From contig NZ_CP047318.1 of assembly GCF_009857135.1 (NCBI RefSeq), positions 5,704,001 through 5,768,000 on the forward strand: 64,000 bases of DNA. The letters are read 5' to 3'. Every line of letters starts with the position of its first letter. Positions within the stretch are counted from its first letter, which is position 1. Positions 35,184-44,011 of this stretch are shown in pieces. The DNA is from Streptomyces sp. HM190 (GTDB taxonomy: Bacteria; Actinomycetota; Actinomycetes; Streptomycetales; Streptomycetaceae). Both the position numbers and the translations under genes were made by a program. The notes beneath the pieces are model-generated. The model did no database searches and was not told the origin of the DNA. It worked only from the letters and a program-made list of their open reading frames with translations.

Positions 35184-35325
35184 CCCCGAGTTCTGCGCGC
35201 CGGCCCGCGAACCTGGTTGAATCCGGAGTGGGCCGTGTCCGCTCCGGCCGGTTCCGGCCGGCGGCACGCGGCCAACGGTGGGCGTCGGGCCGGTCCTCGG
35301 GACGGGCCCCAGGTGTGGGGAGAAC

Positions 35326-37716
35326 ATGAACGAGGGGAAGCCCACGAAGGGGAAGTGGTGGAGCCGACCCCGAGCGCACGGCGCGGGGGCCGGGACGACG
35401 GGGGACCACAGCGGGCCTTCGGGGGCCGACGGGCCGCCCGTGGACATGATCCGCGACGCCGACGGCGGAGCGGGCGACGAGAGCGGCGGCCGGTCGAGCG
35501 GCGGGGGCGGCACGGTGAGCCACGGGGGCGATTTCGAGTTGGAGCGACCCGCGACGACACCGGCTCCCGGCCACCCAGCCCCCGACGGCGACTTCGCTCT
35601 GGCCGACCCGGTACCACCGTCCCGGTCCCGACAGAGCGGGCCGGCGGAGGACACCGCGCCACGGCCCGGTTCGCCGCGGAGCGCCGACCGCGGTGACACG
35701 GACAGCGGTGACTTCGAGCTGGAGCGGCCGTTCTCCGCGGGCACGGGCGCCGACGCGGCGACGACTCCGAGCGGCGACGCGGGCAGGACGGTGTCGGCGG
35801 CTGAGGGCAGCGCGCACGTCGAGCAGGACGAGACGACCACACGCCTCGTGCTGGAGAAGAGCGCGGAGAAGCGCGCGGAGGCGACCGCGCCCCCGACTGG
35901 CGAAACGACTCCGCTCCCGCGTCACGAGGCGCCGAGCGCACCGGCCGCCGCTGCGATCGCGTCCACCCCCGCCGAGACCGCCGTGACCGCCGCTGCGCAC
36001 CCGATGGGTGCCCCGGCCCCCGCAGGAGGCCCGGCAGCGGCCGTGGAGCGCCCCAAGCCGCTGCACGACCCGGATCCCTACAGCACCCCGCCGTACGGCG
36101 AGCCCGGCCCCTGGGCGCCCGCGCCCCCGTTCCAGCACCCGGCGACAACCCCCGCGCACGGCACGACCGTTCAGCCGGTGGCACCGGGCCACGGTGGGCC
36201 GACCCCGACGGGTGACCCGGCGCCCGGCACGACGACCACCGTGGCGGCACCCCAGACCGCCGAGCCCGCCCCGCCGACGTACAGGGACGGCTCCCAGCCC
36301 ATGGCCCCGTCCCCCACGGACGGACCACACCCCGTGGTGCCGCCGCACGCGGGCGGCTCCCACCACGCAGCGCCCCCGCACGCGGGTGGCTCCCGGCCCA
36401 CCACGCCCGCGGCGCCCCCGTACCAGGACGCCACTGCACCCCCGTCGCCGGTCTACCCGGACACCTCCCCGCCCACCACTCCACCCCCCTACGCGGACGT
36501 CCTCCAAGGGGCTGCCCCGGAGCCTCGGGACCCCTGGCGGAACTACGACCCGTGGTCCGCGTCGGGGTCGTTGCAGCAGAACGGCGCCGGCGTCGACGAC
36601 ATGGCGCGGCGGCGGAGGCGCGGGAAGAAGATCCTCGTGGTGGGGGCCGTACTGATCGCGCTCGTGTCCGGCGGTGTCGGCGGGGCCGTGGGCGCGTATC
36701 TGGAGCGGAACGGCGGGGTCGGCGAGGTCGAGCTGCCGCAGTCCGGCGGAGGGACGAGCGGGCGCGCCCCGGACAGCGTCGCCGGGATCGCCGCCAGTGC
36801 CCTGCCCAGCGTCGTGACCCTCCATGTGAGCGGCTCGGACGCGCAGGGCACCGGCACCGGCTTCGTGCTCGACAGGCGGGGTCACATCCTCACCAACAAC
36901 CACGTCGTGGAGCCCGCCGGGGACGACGGCGAGATCACGGTCACCTTCAGCGGCGGCGAGACCGCGGAGGCCAGCCTGGTCGGCCGGGACAGCGGGTACG
37001 ACCTCGCCGTCGTCAAGGTGTCGGAGGTCGGCGGACTCAAGCCGCTGCCGCTCGGCAACTCCGACGACGTGCGGGTCGGTGACCCGGTCGTCGCGATCGG
37101 CGCGCCCTTCGACCTCGCCAACACCGTCACGTCCGGCATCATCAGCGCCAAGGAGCGGCCCATCACGGCCGGCGGGGACGGCGGCGACCGCAGCGACGTG
37201 TCCTACGTCGACGCGTTGCAGACCGACGCACCGATAAACCCCGGCAACTCCGGCGGCCCCCTCGTCGACGTCAACGCCCGCGTGATCGGCATCAACAGCG
37301 CCATCCGCTCCGCGGGCAGCGGCTCCGAGGCGGACGGCGGCCAGGCCGGTTCCATCGGGCTCGGCTTCGCGATACCGATCAACCAGGGCAAGCGTATCGC
37401 CGAGGAACTGATCAACACGGGCAAGGCGACGCACCCGGTGATCGGCGTGACACTCGACATGGACTACTCGGGTGACGGAGCCCGTGTCGGCGACGACAGC
37501 GACGGCACCGTCAAGCAGGGCGGACCCGCCGACCGGGCGGGCATCCGCGCGGGCGACGTGATCACCGAGGTCGACGGCCGGCGCGTCCACTCCGGCGACG
37601 AACTGATCGTCAAGGTGCGCGCCCACCGGCCCGGTGACCGCCTCGAACTCACCCTCCAACGGGACGGCGGGGAGCGGAAGGTCACCCTGACCCTGGGCTC
37701 CTCCGACGGGGGCTGA
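35326..37716 (+). CDS. htrA: HtrA/DegP-like membrane serine protease with long N-terminal cytoplasmic region
   Basis: A 796-aa type II membrane protease. Residues 1-430 are cytoplasmic, disordered and rich in Pro, Thr and Ala, and contain three copies of a (G)GDFxLxxP motif. One membrane span is at ~435-460. The trypsin-like domain has the triad His526 (TNNHVV), Asp559 (GYDLAVV) and Ser642 (GNSGGP). A C-terminal PDZ domain (GGPADRAGIRAGDVITEVDG) recognises substrates. Homologue of Rv1223. ATG 35326 has GGGGAGA upstream. Its position after sigma and anti-sigma genes suggests a role in envelope stress and proteolytic control of the anti-sigma factor. Confidence 0.88.
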   Translation: MNEGKPTKGKWWSRPRAHGAGAGTTGDHSGPSGADGPPVDMIRDADGGAGDESGGRSSGGGGTVSHGGDFELERPATTPAPGHPAPDGDFALADPVPPSRSRQSGPAEDTAPRPGSPRSADRGDTDSGDFELERPFSAGTGADAATTPSGDAGRTVSAAEGSAHVEQDETTTRLVLEKSAEKRAEATAPPTGETTPLPRHEAPSAPAAAAIASTPAETAVTAAAHPMGAPAPAGGPAAAVERPKPLHDPDPYSTPPYGEPGPWAPAPPFQHPATTPAHGTTVQPVAPGHGGPTPTGDPAPGTTTTVAAPQTAEPAPPTYRDGSQPMAPSPTDGPHPVVPPHAGGSHHAAPPHAGGSRPTTPAAPPYQDATAPPSPVYPDTSPPTTPPPYADVLQGAAPEPRDPWRNYDPWSASGSLQQNGAGVDDMARRRRRGKKILVVGAVLIALVSGGVGGAVGAYLERNGGVGEVELPQSGGGTSGRAPDSVAGIAASALPSVVTLHVSGSDAQGTGTGFVLDRRGHILTNNHVVEPAGDDGEITVTFSGGETAEASLVGRDSGYDLAVVKVSEVGGLKPLPLGNSDDVRVGDPVVAIGAPFDLANTVTSGIISAKERPITAGGDGGDRSDVSYVDALQTDAPINPGNSGGPLVDVNARVIGINSAIRSAGSGSEADGGQAGSIGLGFAIPINQGKRIAEELINTGKATHPVIGVTLDMDYSGDGARVGDDSDGTVKQGGPADRAGIRAGDVITEVDGRRVHSGDELIVKVRAHRPGDRLELTLQRDGGERKVTLTLGSSDGG

Positions 37717-37742
37717 CACCGGCGCACATGACAGCAACTTCA

Positions 37743-37769
37743 CAGGAGGGGCGGCCGTACCCCCTCCTG
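37743..37769 (+). terminator. Hairpin after the HtrA gene
   Basis: 9-bp stem CAGGAGGGG / CCCCTCCTG (37743-37751, 37761-37769), 27 bp after the protease stop. No T-run. Confidence 0.6.
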
Positions 37770-37929
37770 CCAGGCAAACAGCGGGGAAAACCCGTGGCGT
37801 GACCGTGGTCCGGGGCCGCCCGACAGTACCGGTTCGACAGCATCGCCGGGTACCGTGGACCCGGCCCGGACCACGGAAGACCTGCCGAGGCCCGCGGATC
37901 GGGACCGAGGACATCGCAAGGAGCTTCAG

Positions 37930-38379
37930 GTGTTCAATGACATAGGTGCGCTCGAGGTGGTGACGCTCGTCGTCCTCGCCGTGCTCGTCTTCGGTCCGGA
38001 CAAGCTCCCGAAGGTGATCCAGGACGTCACGCGGACCATCCGGAAGATCCGCGAGTTCTCGGACAGCGCCAAGCAGGACATCCGCAACGAACTCGGTCCC
38101 GAGTTCAAGGACTTCGAGTTCGAGGACCTCAATCCCAAGACGTTCATCCGTAAGCAGCTGGACAACGACGAACTGGGGCTGAAGGAGATCCGCAACGGCT
38201 TCGACCTGAAGAAGGAGATGGCCGAGCTGACGGACGCGGTCCACGGCCGGGAGTCCGAGTCGTCGTCCTCCGCCACCTCCGGCTCCTCCACCGGGTCCGG
38301 TGGAGCGGTCGACATGACCAAGAAGCGCGAGAAGCTCGGACTGGAAGAGCGCCCGCCGTACGACCTGGACGCCACCTGA
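37930..38379 (+). CDS. tatB: TatB: twin-arginine translocase subunit
   Basis: A 149-aa Sec-independent translocase component that, with TatC, binds twin-arginine signal peptides of folded exported proteins. The N-terminal membrane helix (FNDIGALEVVTLVVLAVLVFGPDKLPKVI) with the FGPDKLP hinge and the following amphipathic helix are diagnostic. The C-terminal part is Ser/Gly-rich and variable. GTG 37930 has AAGGAGC upstream. Mycobacterial tatB (Rv1224) occupies the same place after htrA. The gap to the protease gene is ~210 bp, so it may have its own promoter. Confidence 0.92.
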   Translation: MFNDIGALEVVTLVVLAVLVFGPDKLPKVIQDVTRTIRKIREFSDSAKQDIRNELGPEFKDFEFEDLNPKTFIRKQLDNDELGLKEIRNGFDLKKEMAELTDAVHGRESESSSSATSGSSTGSGGAVDMTKKREKLGLEERPPYDLDAT

Positions 38380-38703
38380 GCCGACCGCGTGGCCGCCGCC
38401 CGAAACCGGGCCCGCCCCATGTGCCCCCGGGCGCCGTCCGCACGGCCTCCCGCCTGCGCTTGTGCGCCGTACCCCCGCCTGCTGCCACACCCCCGGCACG
38501 TGACGCGATTCATACCGTCGCACGTCCTCGTACGGCCCGAAGCCGCCCGTACGCCGTCCCACGCGCCGGGCGCTTTCCCTGCTGCTCGCAGCGCTGTGGC
38601 TATGCTGCCCAGTTGTTGTGCGGACCGTAAGGAAAGCGAGCGCGACGCCCGAGAGGGGGGCGGGCCGCTCCGGTCCGTCGAGAGCGAGGAGGCGTCCGGG
38701 CAC
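38380..38703. other. Intergenic region after tatB
   Basis: 324 bp, GC-rich. Around 38580-38640 a TATGCT hexamer (possible -10) and an AAGGAAAG tract appear, followed by GAGGAGG ~13 nt before the next start. No gene is seen. Confidence 0.4.
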
Positions 38704-39375
38704 ATGGAGACGACGAGTCGGGTAGGCGCGCAGGCGTCGGCCGCGGAGGGCGGACAACAGCTGCCCTCCGCCCGGCGCACGGTCGACGGCTACCTGCTGG
38801 CGCCCTTCCCCTGGTACGGCCTCGACGAGGCCTTCACGGGACCGCGCTGGCTGATGCAGGTCGGTACCTCGGCGGAAGGCGCCGTCGAGCACGGTTCGGT
38901 CGGACACGGCGACGAGCCCTCGGTCCGCAACGAGTTCACGGCGGTCACGGACGACGAGCCCAAGGAGCGGTTCGCGGTCGTCGTGACCGTCGCCGCCAAC
39001 GACGTACGGCGCAGCGCCGACGGCACGGGCGTCCTGGAGGCCACCACGGTCTCCTCCGCCGCCTGGCTGGCCGGTGTGGGGCTGCTGTCCTTCACCTGGC
39101 CCGGACAACTGGACCACACCCTGAGAGACGACTGGCTGGACCAGCAGACGGAGACGGCGTGGGTCCTCGCGGACGACCTCGCCGGCCCCGACTGGTCGAC
39201 GCTGTCGCTGCCGGTGGACGGCGTCCCCACGCCGTTCCACTACCGCGAGTCCGAGTTCGGATGGGTGCTCGCCGGCTCGACCCCGGAAGGGGTGCACGTG
39301 GGGGCGTACGGGCGCGGGATGAGCGCGTACGGCCTCGGGTTCGCCATGATCAAGGACATCGCGACGTACGCCTAA
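38704..39375 (+). CDS. Conserved hypothetical protein (223 aa)
   Basis: A soluble protein with no signal peptide or membrane span. The core contains WLMQVGTSAEGAVEHGSVGHGDEP, FAVVVTVAANDVRRS and a C-terminal glycine-containing piece GVHVGAYGRGMSAYGLGFAMIKDI. It looks like a single globular beta-rich domain. I do not recognise a family function. ATG 38704 fits the drop in coding character upstream, although the GAGGAGG is rather distant. Its stop is 16 bp before the structured element at 39392-39568. Confidence 0.7.
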   Translation: METTSRVGAQASAAEGGQQLPSARRTVDGYLLAPFPWYGLDEAFTGPRWLMQVGTSAEGAVEHGSVGHGDEPSVRNEFTAVTDDEPKERFAVVVTVAANDVRRSADGTGVLEATTVSSAAWLAGVGLLSFTWPGQLDHTLRDDWLDQQTETAWVLADDLAGPDWSTLSLPVDGVPTPFHYRESEFGWVLAGSTPEGVHVGAYGRGMSAYGLGFAMIKDIATYA

Positions 39376-39391
39376 GCACCGTTGCAGTACC

Positions 39392-39568
39392 AGGGCGGGT
39401 TTCGAAAGGAGCGTCGTCTGCCCGAAGGGCAGGCCCGGCGGCGTCCGGTGCGTGCGATCGCACGGCGGAGGGTCGCCCCGGTACCGGTGGTTTCGGGGCG
39501 ATCCCGACAACGCGGCGAGCGTGTGTGCCGGACGCCGCCGGGCGGACGGGACTTTCGAAACCCGCCCT
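39392..39568. mobile_element. 177-bp element with perfect 17-bp terminal inverted repeats and nested stems (MITE-like or structured RNA)
   Basis: The ends AGGGCGGGTTTCGAAAG (39392-39408) and CTTTCGAAACCCGCCCT (39552-39568) are perfect inverted repeats. Inside lie a 6-bp hairpin with a GAA loop (39418-39432), a perfect 16-bp second helix (39433-39448 with 39528-39543), a 14-bp palindrome (39451-39464) and an 8-bp hairpin extended by G-U/G-C pairs (39473-39480 with 39494-39501). It encodes no protein and sits between converging genes. No obvious target-site duplication is seen. It could be a non-autonomous transposon remnant, a DNA cruciform or a 3'-UTR structure. Confidence 0.55.
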
Positions 39569-39595
39569 AGCGGTGCCGCCCGCGCCCAATGAGAA

Positions 39596-39627
39596 GGGGC
39601 ACCGCGTCGTGTGACCCGCGGTGCCCC
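39596..39627 (-). terminator. Terminator of the mrp gene
   Basis: 11-bp perfect stem GGGGCACCGCG / CGCGGTGCCCC (39596-39606, 39617-39627) with a 10-nt loop, 44 bp beyond the mrp stop on the minus strand. Confidence 0.75.
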
Positions 39628-39670
39628 GTCCGATACCCCCGAGAAGCGGTCTGCCGCCTCGGCAGGAGCC

Positions 39671-40804
39671 CTAGAACTTGTTCCTCGGGGTGATCCCCAG
39701 GCTCATGCCCGACAGGCCCCGCTGACGGCCGCCCAGCTTGCCGGCGATGGCTCGCAGGGCCGCGCCCGCCGGGGAGTCGGGATCGGAGAGCACGACCGGC
39801 CTGCCCTCGTCGCCGCCCTCCCGGAGCCGGACGTCGATCGGGATGCTGCCGAGGACGGGCACCGTGGCGCCGGTGGTCCGGGTGAGACCGTCGGCGACGA
39901 CCTGGCCGCCACCGGTGCCGAAGACGTCCACCATCTCGTCGCAGTGCGGGCAGGGCAGGCCCGACATGTTCTCGACCACGCCGACGATCTTCTGGTGGGT
40001 CTGGACCGCGATGGATCCGGCGCGCTCGGCGACCTCGGCCGCCGCCTGCTGCGGGGTCGTGACGACGACGATCTCCGCGTTCGGGACCAGCTGCGCCACC
40101 GAGATGGCGATGTCGCCGGTGCCCGGCGGGAGGTCCAGGAGCAGGACGTCCAGGTCGCCCCAGTAGACGTCCGCGAGGAACTGCTGGAGGGCGCGGTGGA
40201 GCATCGGGCCGCGCCAGACGACCGGCGCGTTGCCCTGGATGAACATGCCGATCGAGATGACCTTCACCCCGTTCGCGGACGGCGGCATGATCATGTTCTC
40301 GACCTGGGTGGGGCGGCCGTCGGCGCCCAGCATGCGCGGCACCGAGTGACCGTAGATGTCGGCGTCGACCACGCCGACCTTCAGACCGTCCGCGGCCATC
40401 GCTGCCGCCAGGTTCACCGTCACCGAGGACTTGCCGACGCCGCCCTTGCCGGACGCGACGGCGTACACGCGGGTGAGCGAGCCCGGCTTCGCGAAGGGCA
40501 CCTCGCGCTCGGTCTGGCCGCCGCGCAGGGCGGACGCCAGCTCACGGCGCTGCTCATCGCTCATCACGTCCAGTTCGACGTCGACGCGGGTGACGCCCTC
40601 GACCCGTGCGACCGCCTCCGTCACGCGCTGCGTGATGGTGTCGCGCATGGGGCAGCCGGAGACCGTCAGGTACACGGCGACTGCGACCGCTCCGTCCGCG
40701 CCGATCTCCACCGACTTGACCATCCCGAGTTCGGTGATGGGGCGGTTGATCTCGGGGTCGTTCACCGTCGACAGTGCCTCGCGCACCGCGTCTTCCGTAG
40801 CCAT
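39671..40804 (-). CDS. mrp: Mrp/NBP35-family iron-sulfur cluster carrier ATPase
   Basis: P-loop ATPase of 377 aa that delivers Fe-S clusters to apoproteins. An N-terminal MIP18/DUF59 domain (~1-85, with CPMRDTI) is fused to the ATPase. The deviant Walker A GKGGVGKSS is near 119, followed by DADIYGHSVPRMLG, DLPPGTGD and the cluster-binding CxxC in GLPCPHC. The C-terminus is IPIDVRLREGGDEGRPV-type. ATG 40804 is clear. Homologue of Rv1229c, keeping the mycobacterial order. The DUF1003 and MgtE-like genes lie upstream on the same strand. Confidence 0.9.
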   Translation of the reverse strand: MATEDAVREALSTVNDPEINRPITELGMVKSVEIGADGAVAVAVYLTVSGCPMRDTITQRVTEAVARVEGVTRVDVELDVMSDEQRRELASALRGGQTEREVPFAKPGSLTRVYAVASGKGGVGKSSVTVNLAAAMAADGLKVGVVDADIYGHSVPRMLGADGRPTQVENMIMPPSANGVKVISIGMFIQGNAPVVWRGPMLHRALQQFLADVYWGDLDVLLLDLPPGTGDIAISVAQLVPNAEIVVVTTPQQAAAEVAERAGSIAVQTHQKIVGVVENMSGLPCPHCDEMVDVFGTGGGQVVADGLTRTTGATVPVLGSIPIDVRLREGGDEGRPVVLSDPDSPAGAALRAIAGKLGGRQRGLSGMSLGITPRNKF

Positions 40805-40847
40805 AGGGACGATGGTACGGCGACGCGCGGGGCCCCTGGGAGCCCGG

Positions 40848-41531
40848 TCAGCGGTCGTCCATGTCACGCCCGCCGGGGTGCTCCGGCGGGAATACCGTCC
40901 TGGTCCCGCGATGTCCGTCGCCGTCGTGCTCGTGCAGTTCCCTGACCAGGTCCTGGAGCTCGGAGCGCAGCCAGTCCCGGGTGGCGACCTCACCGAGACC
41001 GATCCGCAGGGCCGCGATCTCCCTGGTCAGATACTCGGTGTCGGCGATCGACCGCTCGTTCTGCTTGCGGTCCTGTTCGAGGTTGACCCGGTCGCGGTCG
41101 TCCTGGCGGTTCTGCGCGAGGAGGATCAGCGGGGCCGCGTAGGACGCCTGCAGGGACAGCATCAGGGTCAGGAAGATGAAGGGGTAGTTGTCGAAGCGCA
41201 GGTCCCGCGGGGCCGAGACGTTCCACACCACCCACAGGATGATCACGACGGTCATCCAGACGATGAACCGCCCGGTGCCCAGGAACCGCGCGATCCGCTC
41301 CGAGAGCCGCCCGAACGCCTCCGGGTCCCATTCGGGCAGGAACCGCGCCCGGCGCGGCAGGGGCTGGTCGAGACGGATCCGCGGGCGCGCGCCGGCCCCG
41401 ACGGGCACGCGCTCCCGCGCGGGCGTTCCGGAGGACGGTGTGCGCTCGCGGATCACCGCCCCGGCGTGTGCCCGCTCGCGCCCGCCGGCCCGCCCGTCAC
41501 GCCCCTGGCGCTCGGCACGCTCAGGAACCAT
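40848..41531 (-). CDS. DUF1003 membrane protein
   Basis: A 227-aa protein with a basic N-terminus, two closely spaced membrane spans (about 88-106, FIVWMTVVIILWVVWNV; and 118-142, YPFIFLTLMLSLQASYAAPLILL) and a long C-terminal helical region rich in charged residues (NRQDDRDRVNLEQDRKQNERS). This matches the DUF1003 family (Rv1231c in mycobacteria). Function unknown. Its start overlaps the stop of the MgtE/CBS gene by 11 bp, so the two are probably cotranslated and may act together. Confidence 0.85.
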   Translation of the reverse strand: MVPERAERQGRDGRAGGRERAHAGAVIRERTPSSGTPARERVPVGAGARPRIRLDQPLPRRARFLPEWDPEAFGRLSERIARFLGTGRFIVWMTVVIILWVVWNVSAPRDLRFDNYPFIFLTLMLSLQASYAAPLILLAQNRQDDRDRVNLEQDRKQNERSIADTEYLTREIAALRIGLGEVATRDWLRSELQDLVRELHEHDGDGHRGTRTVFPPEHPGGRDMDDR

Positions 41532-42810
41532 GGGCGGCCCCCTCCACCTCGTCGTCGTCCAGCTGGAACTCCGTCTCCCGCCAGTCCTCCGGCAGCATGT
41601 GGTCCAGCACGTCGTCCACGGTCACCGCGCCCAGCAGCGAGCCGCTCTCGTCCACCACGGGCGCCGCCACCATGTCGTACGTCGCGAAGAACCCGGCCAC
41701 CTCGGGGAGCGCGGCGTCCGGTGCGAGCGGCTGGAGGTCGTCGTCCAGGATCGAGCTGACCAGGGTGTACGGCGGGTCCCGCAGCAGCCGCTGGAAGTGG
41801 ACCGTGCCGAGGTACTTCCCCGTCGGCGTCTCGTCGGGCGGCCGGCACACGTACACCTGGGCCGCGAGGGCCGGGGACAGATCGGGGTTGCGGACCCGGG
41901 CCAGCGCGTCGGCGACGGTGGCGTCCGGACGCAGCACGATCGGCTCGGTCGTCATCAGCCCGCCGGCGGTCTTCTCCTCGTACGCCATGAGCCGCCGTAC
42001 GTCCGCCGCCTCGTCCGGCTGCATCAGCGTCAGCAGCCGCTCCTGCTCGGCCTCCGGCAGCTCGGCCAGCAGGTCGGCCGCGTCGTCCGGGTCCATGGCC
42101 TCCAGGACGTCGGCGGCCCGCTCCTCCTTGAGCTTGCCGAGGATCTCGATCTGGTCGTCCTCAGGCAGTTCCTCCAGCACGTCCGCGAGACGGTCGTCGT
42201 CGAGGGCGGCGGCGACCTCGGCCCGGCGCTTGGCGGAGAGGTGGTGCAGCACGTTGGCGAGGTCGGCGGGACGGAGCTGCTCGAAGGTCGCGAGGAGGTT
42301 CTCGGCGCCCTGCCCGTGCTCCTCCAGCGAGAACCCGGTGACCGCCGACCACTCCACGGTCAGGGTCTCGCCCTTGTGCCGCCGGAACGCGCTGCCCTTC
42401 CCCTTGCGTACGAACACCCGGTCGATCTCCCAGTCCCGGCGGGCCGGCAGCTGCTGCACCGAGACGTCGAGGACCGTGACCTCCTCGCCCGTCTCCACGA
42501 GCCGTACGCGACGGTCCAGCAGCTCGCCGAGGACGAGCCGCTCGGTGGGCCGCTGCTCGAAGCGGCGCACGTTCACCACGCCGGTGGTGATGACCTGGCC
42601 GGACTCGATTCCGGTGACCCGCGTCATCGGCAGGAAGATGCGGCGTCGCGTGTGCAGTTCGACGACCAGGCCGAGCAGCCGCGGCGGCTTCCGCCCGACC
42701 CGCAGGATGGCCACGAGATCGCGGACGCGGCCCACCTGGTCGCCGTTGGGGTCGAAGACCGCGATCCCGGAGAGGTGGGAGACGAAGATCCGGGGCGCCA
42801 CCGCCGCCAT
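41521..42810 (-). CDS. Soluble MgtE-N/CBS-domain protein (Rv1232c-like)
   Basis: A 429-aa protein with three parts: an N-terminal PRC-barrel-like beta region (~10-160), an MgtE N-domain of helical repeats (FEQLRPADLANVLHHLSAKRRAEV through DEAADVRRLM, ~165-280) and a CBS pair (GGLMTTEPIVLRPDATV... DEAADVLDHMLPEDW-type ending). The membrane channel domain of real MgtE magnesium transporters is absent, so it is a cytosolic magnesium-sensing-like module. ATG 42810 has GGAAAGGGG upstream. The next gene encodes the DUF1003 membrane protein, a candidate partner. Confidence 0.85.
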   Translation of the reverse strand: MAAVAPRIFVSHLSGIAVFDPNGDQVGRVRDLVAILRVGRKPPRLLGLVVELHTRRRIFLPMTRVTGIESGQVITTGVVNVRRFEQRPTERLVLGELLDRRVRLVETGEEVTVLDVSVQQLPARRDWEIDRVFVRKGKGSAFRRHKGETLTVEWSAVTGFSLEEHGQGAENLLATFEQLRPADLANVLHHLSAKRRAEVAAALDDDRLADVLEELPEDDQIEILGKLKEERAADVLEAMDPDDAADLLAELPEAEQERLLTLMQPDEAADVRRLMAYEEKTAGGLMTTEPIVLRPDATVADALARVRNPDLSPALAAQVYVCRPPDETPTGKYLGTVHFQRLLRDPPYTLVSSILDDDLQPLAPDAALPEVAGFFATYDMVAAPVVDESGSLLGAVTVDDVLDHMLPEDWRETEFQLDDDEVEGAAHGS

Positions 42811-43056
42811 GAGCCGCCCCTTTCCTGCGCGTCGGGTGCGAGATCCGTGTGCTCTCCGGGTGCGTCCCGGACGGCGCGGGTCTTTCGCGACCATCGGGCG
42901 AGCCATACGGATTTGTCGGACGAGGAGGGCTTCAGGCTAGCCCGTCCCGATCGGATATGCCCTGGTGAGCGGTGCGGACGGACTGCCTCAGTGGTGCCCC
43001 GCGAGCCCCGGTACTCTGCGGTAGGCCTGGACTCCCCACGAAGAGGTGCATCGTCT

Positions 43057-43809
43057 GTGACTCCGACTCCCCGTACCCGAAGGGCCGCACTGGTGGGCGC
43101 CGTCTGCACCCTCGTGGCGAGCGGGCTGGGGCTCACCGGGTGCAGTGAGGATCCGAACGAGGGCACCAACGGAGTCGGCAGACTGACCCCCGAGAAGATC
43201 CAGACCAGGACGAAGGCGGCCGCCACGGCGGCGGACACCGTCCGGCTGTCCGGGTCCGTCGTCAGCAACGGCAAGACCTACAAGCTGGACGTGCGCCTGA
43301 AGGAGGGCGGCGGCACGGGCTCGGTGACGTCGGGCGACACCACGTTCCGGCTGCTGAAGGTCGGCGAGCACCTTTTCCTGAAGGCCGACGCCGAGTTCTG
43401 GGACCACGAGGACGCCGGGGGCAAGAACGACGACGACTCGGACGCGGCCGCCGCGGACAAGCTGGACGGCATGTACGTCAAGGTCCCCACCGGCGACCCC
43501 GCCTACCAGCGGTTCAGCGGCTTCACCGACAAGGACGTCCTGCTCAACAGCCTCCTCACCCTGCACGGCACCCTCTCCACCGACGGCCACCACGAGCAGT
43601 CCGGCACCCGCACCATCCGCATCACCGGCGACAAGGGCTCCGGCGGCACCCTCGACGTCTCCCTCGAAGGCACCCCCTACCCCCTCCGCCTGGTCCGCGG
43701 CGGCGACGCGGGCACCATCCTCCTCACCGACTGGGGGAAGGACTTCCCCCTGGAGGAACCGGACGAGAAGTCGGTGGTCGACTACGGCAAACAGCTCCCC
43801 ACGTCCTAG
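43057..43809 (+). CDS. LppX/LprG-like lipoprotein
   Basis: A 250-aa exported lipoprotein. The signal peptide has TPTPRTRR, a hydrophobic core and the lipobox LTGC with the lipidated Cys at ~29. The mature domain contains TVRLSGSVVSNGKTYKLDVRL, then a Gly/Asp-rich linker and a second half with GTRTIRITGDKGSGGTLDVSL. The half-beta-barrel pattern fits the LppX_LprAFG family, which binds lipids or lipoglycans at the membrane. The start GTG 43057 follows GAAGAGG. It stands alone, divergent from the MgtE/CBS gene. Confidence 0.75.
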   Translation: MTPTPRTRRAALVGAVCTLVASGLGLTGCSEDPNEGTNGVGRLTPEKIQTRTKAAATAADTVRLSGSVVSNGKTYKLDVRLKEGGGTGSVTSGDTTFRLLKVGEHLFLKADAEFWDHEDAGGKNDDDSDAAAADKLDGMYVKVPTGDPAYQRFSGFTDKDVLLNSLLTLHGTLSTDGHHEQSGTRTIRITGDKGSGGTLDVSLEGTPYPLRLVRGGDAGTILLTDWGKDFPLEEPDEKSVVDYGKQLPTS

Positions 43810-44011
43810 CGGGTCGGCGCGCGCCTGAGGCGGCGCCATGAAGGGGCGCCGGGGACGGCCCGTGACTGCCACAGCGGGCCGCGGCCACCGCCCGGCGCAC
43901 GCGTCGCCCGCCGCACGTCTCGCCGGACGCGTGCCCCGCCCGGCGTACGACCGCGCTCGGCGTACGACCGTGCTCGGCGCACGTCCGCGCTCGGTGGGCG
44001 GCCGGAGCCCT

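Noticed and set aside
39392-39408. The GGTTTCGAAAG stretch as a tRNA T-arm
   Set aside because: The GGTTCGAAtCC pattern is not matched, and no acceptor or anticodon stem can be drawn. The sequence is one end of the inverted-repeat element.
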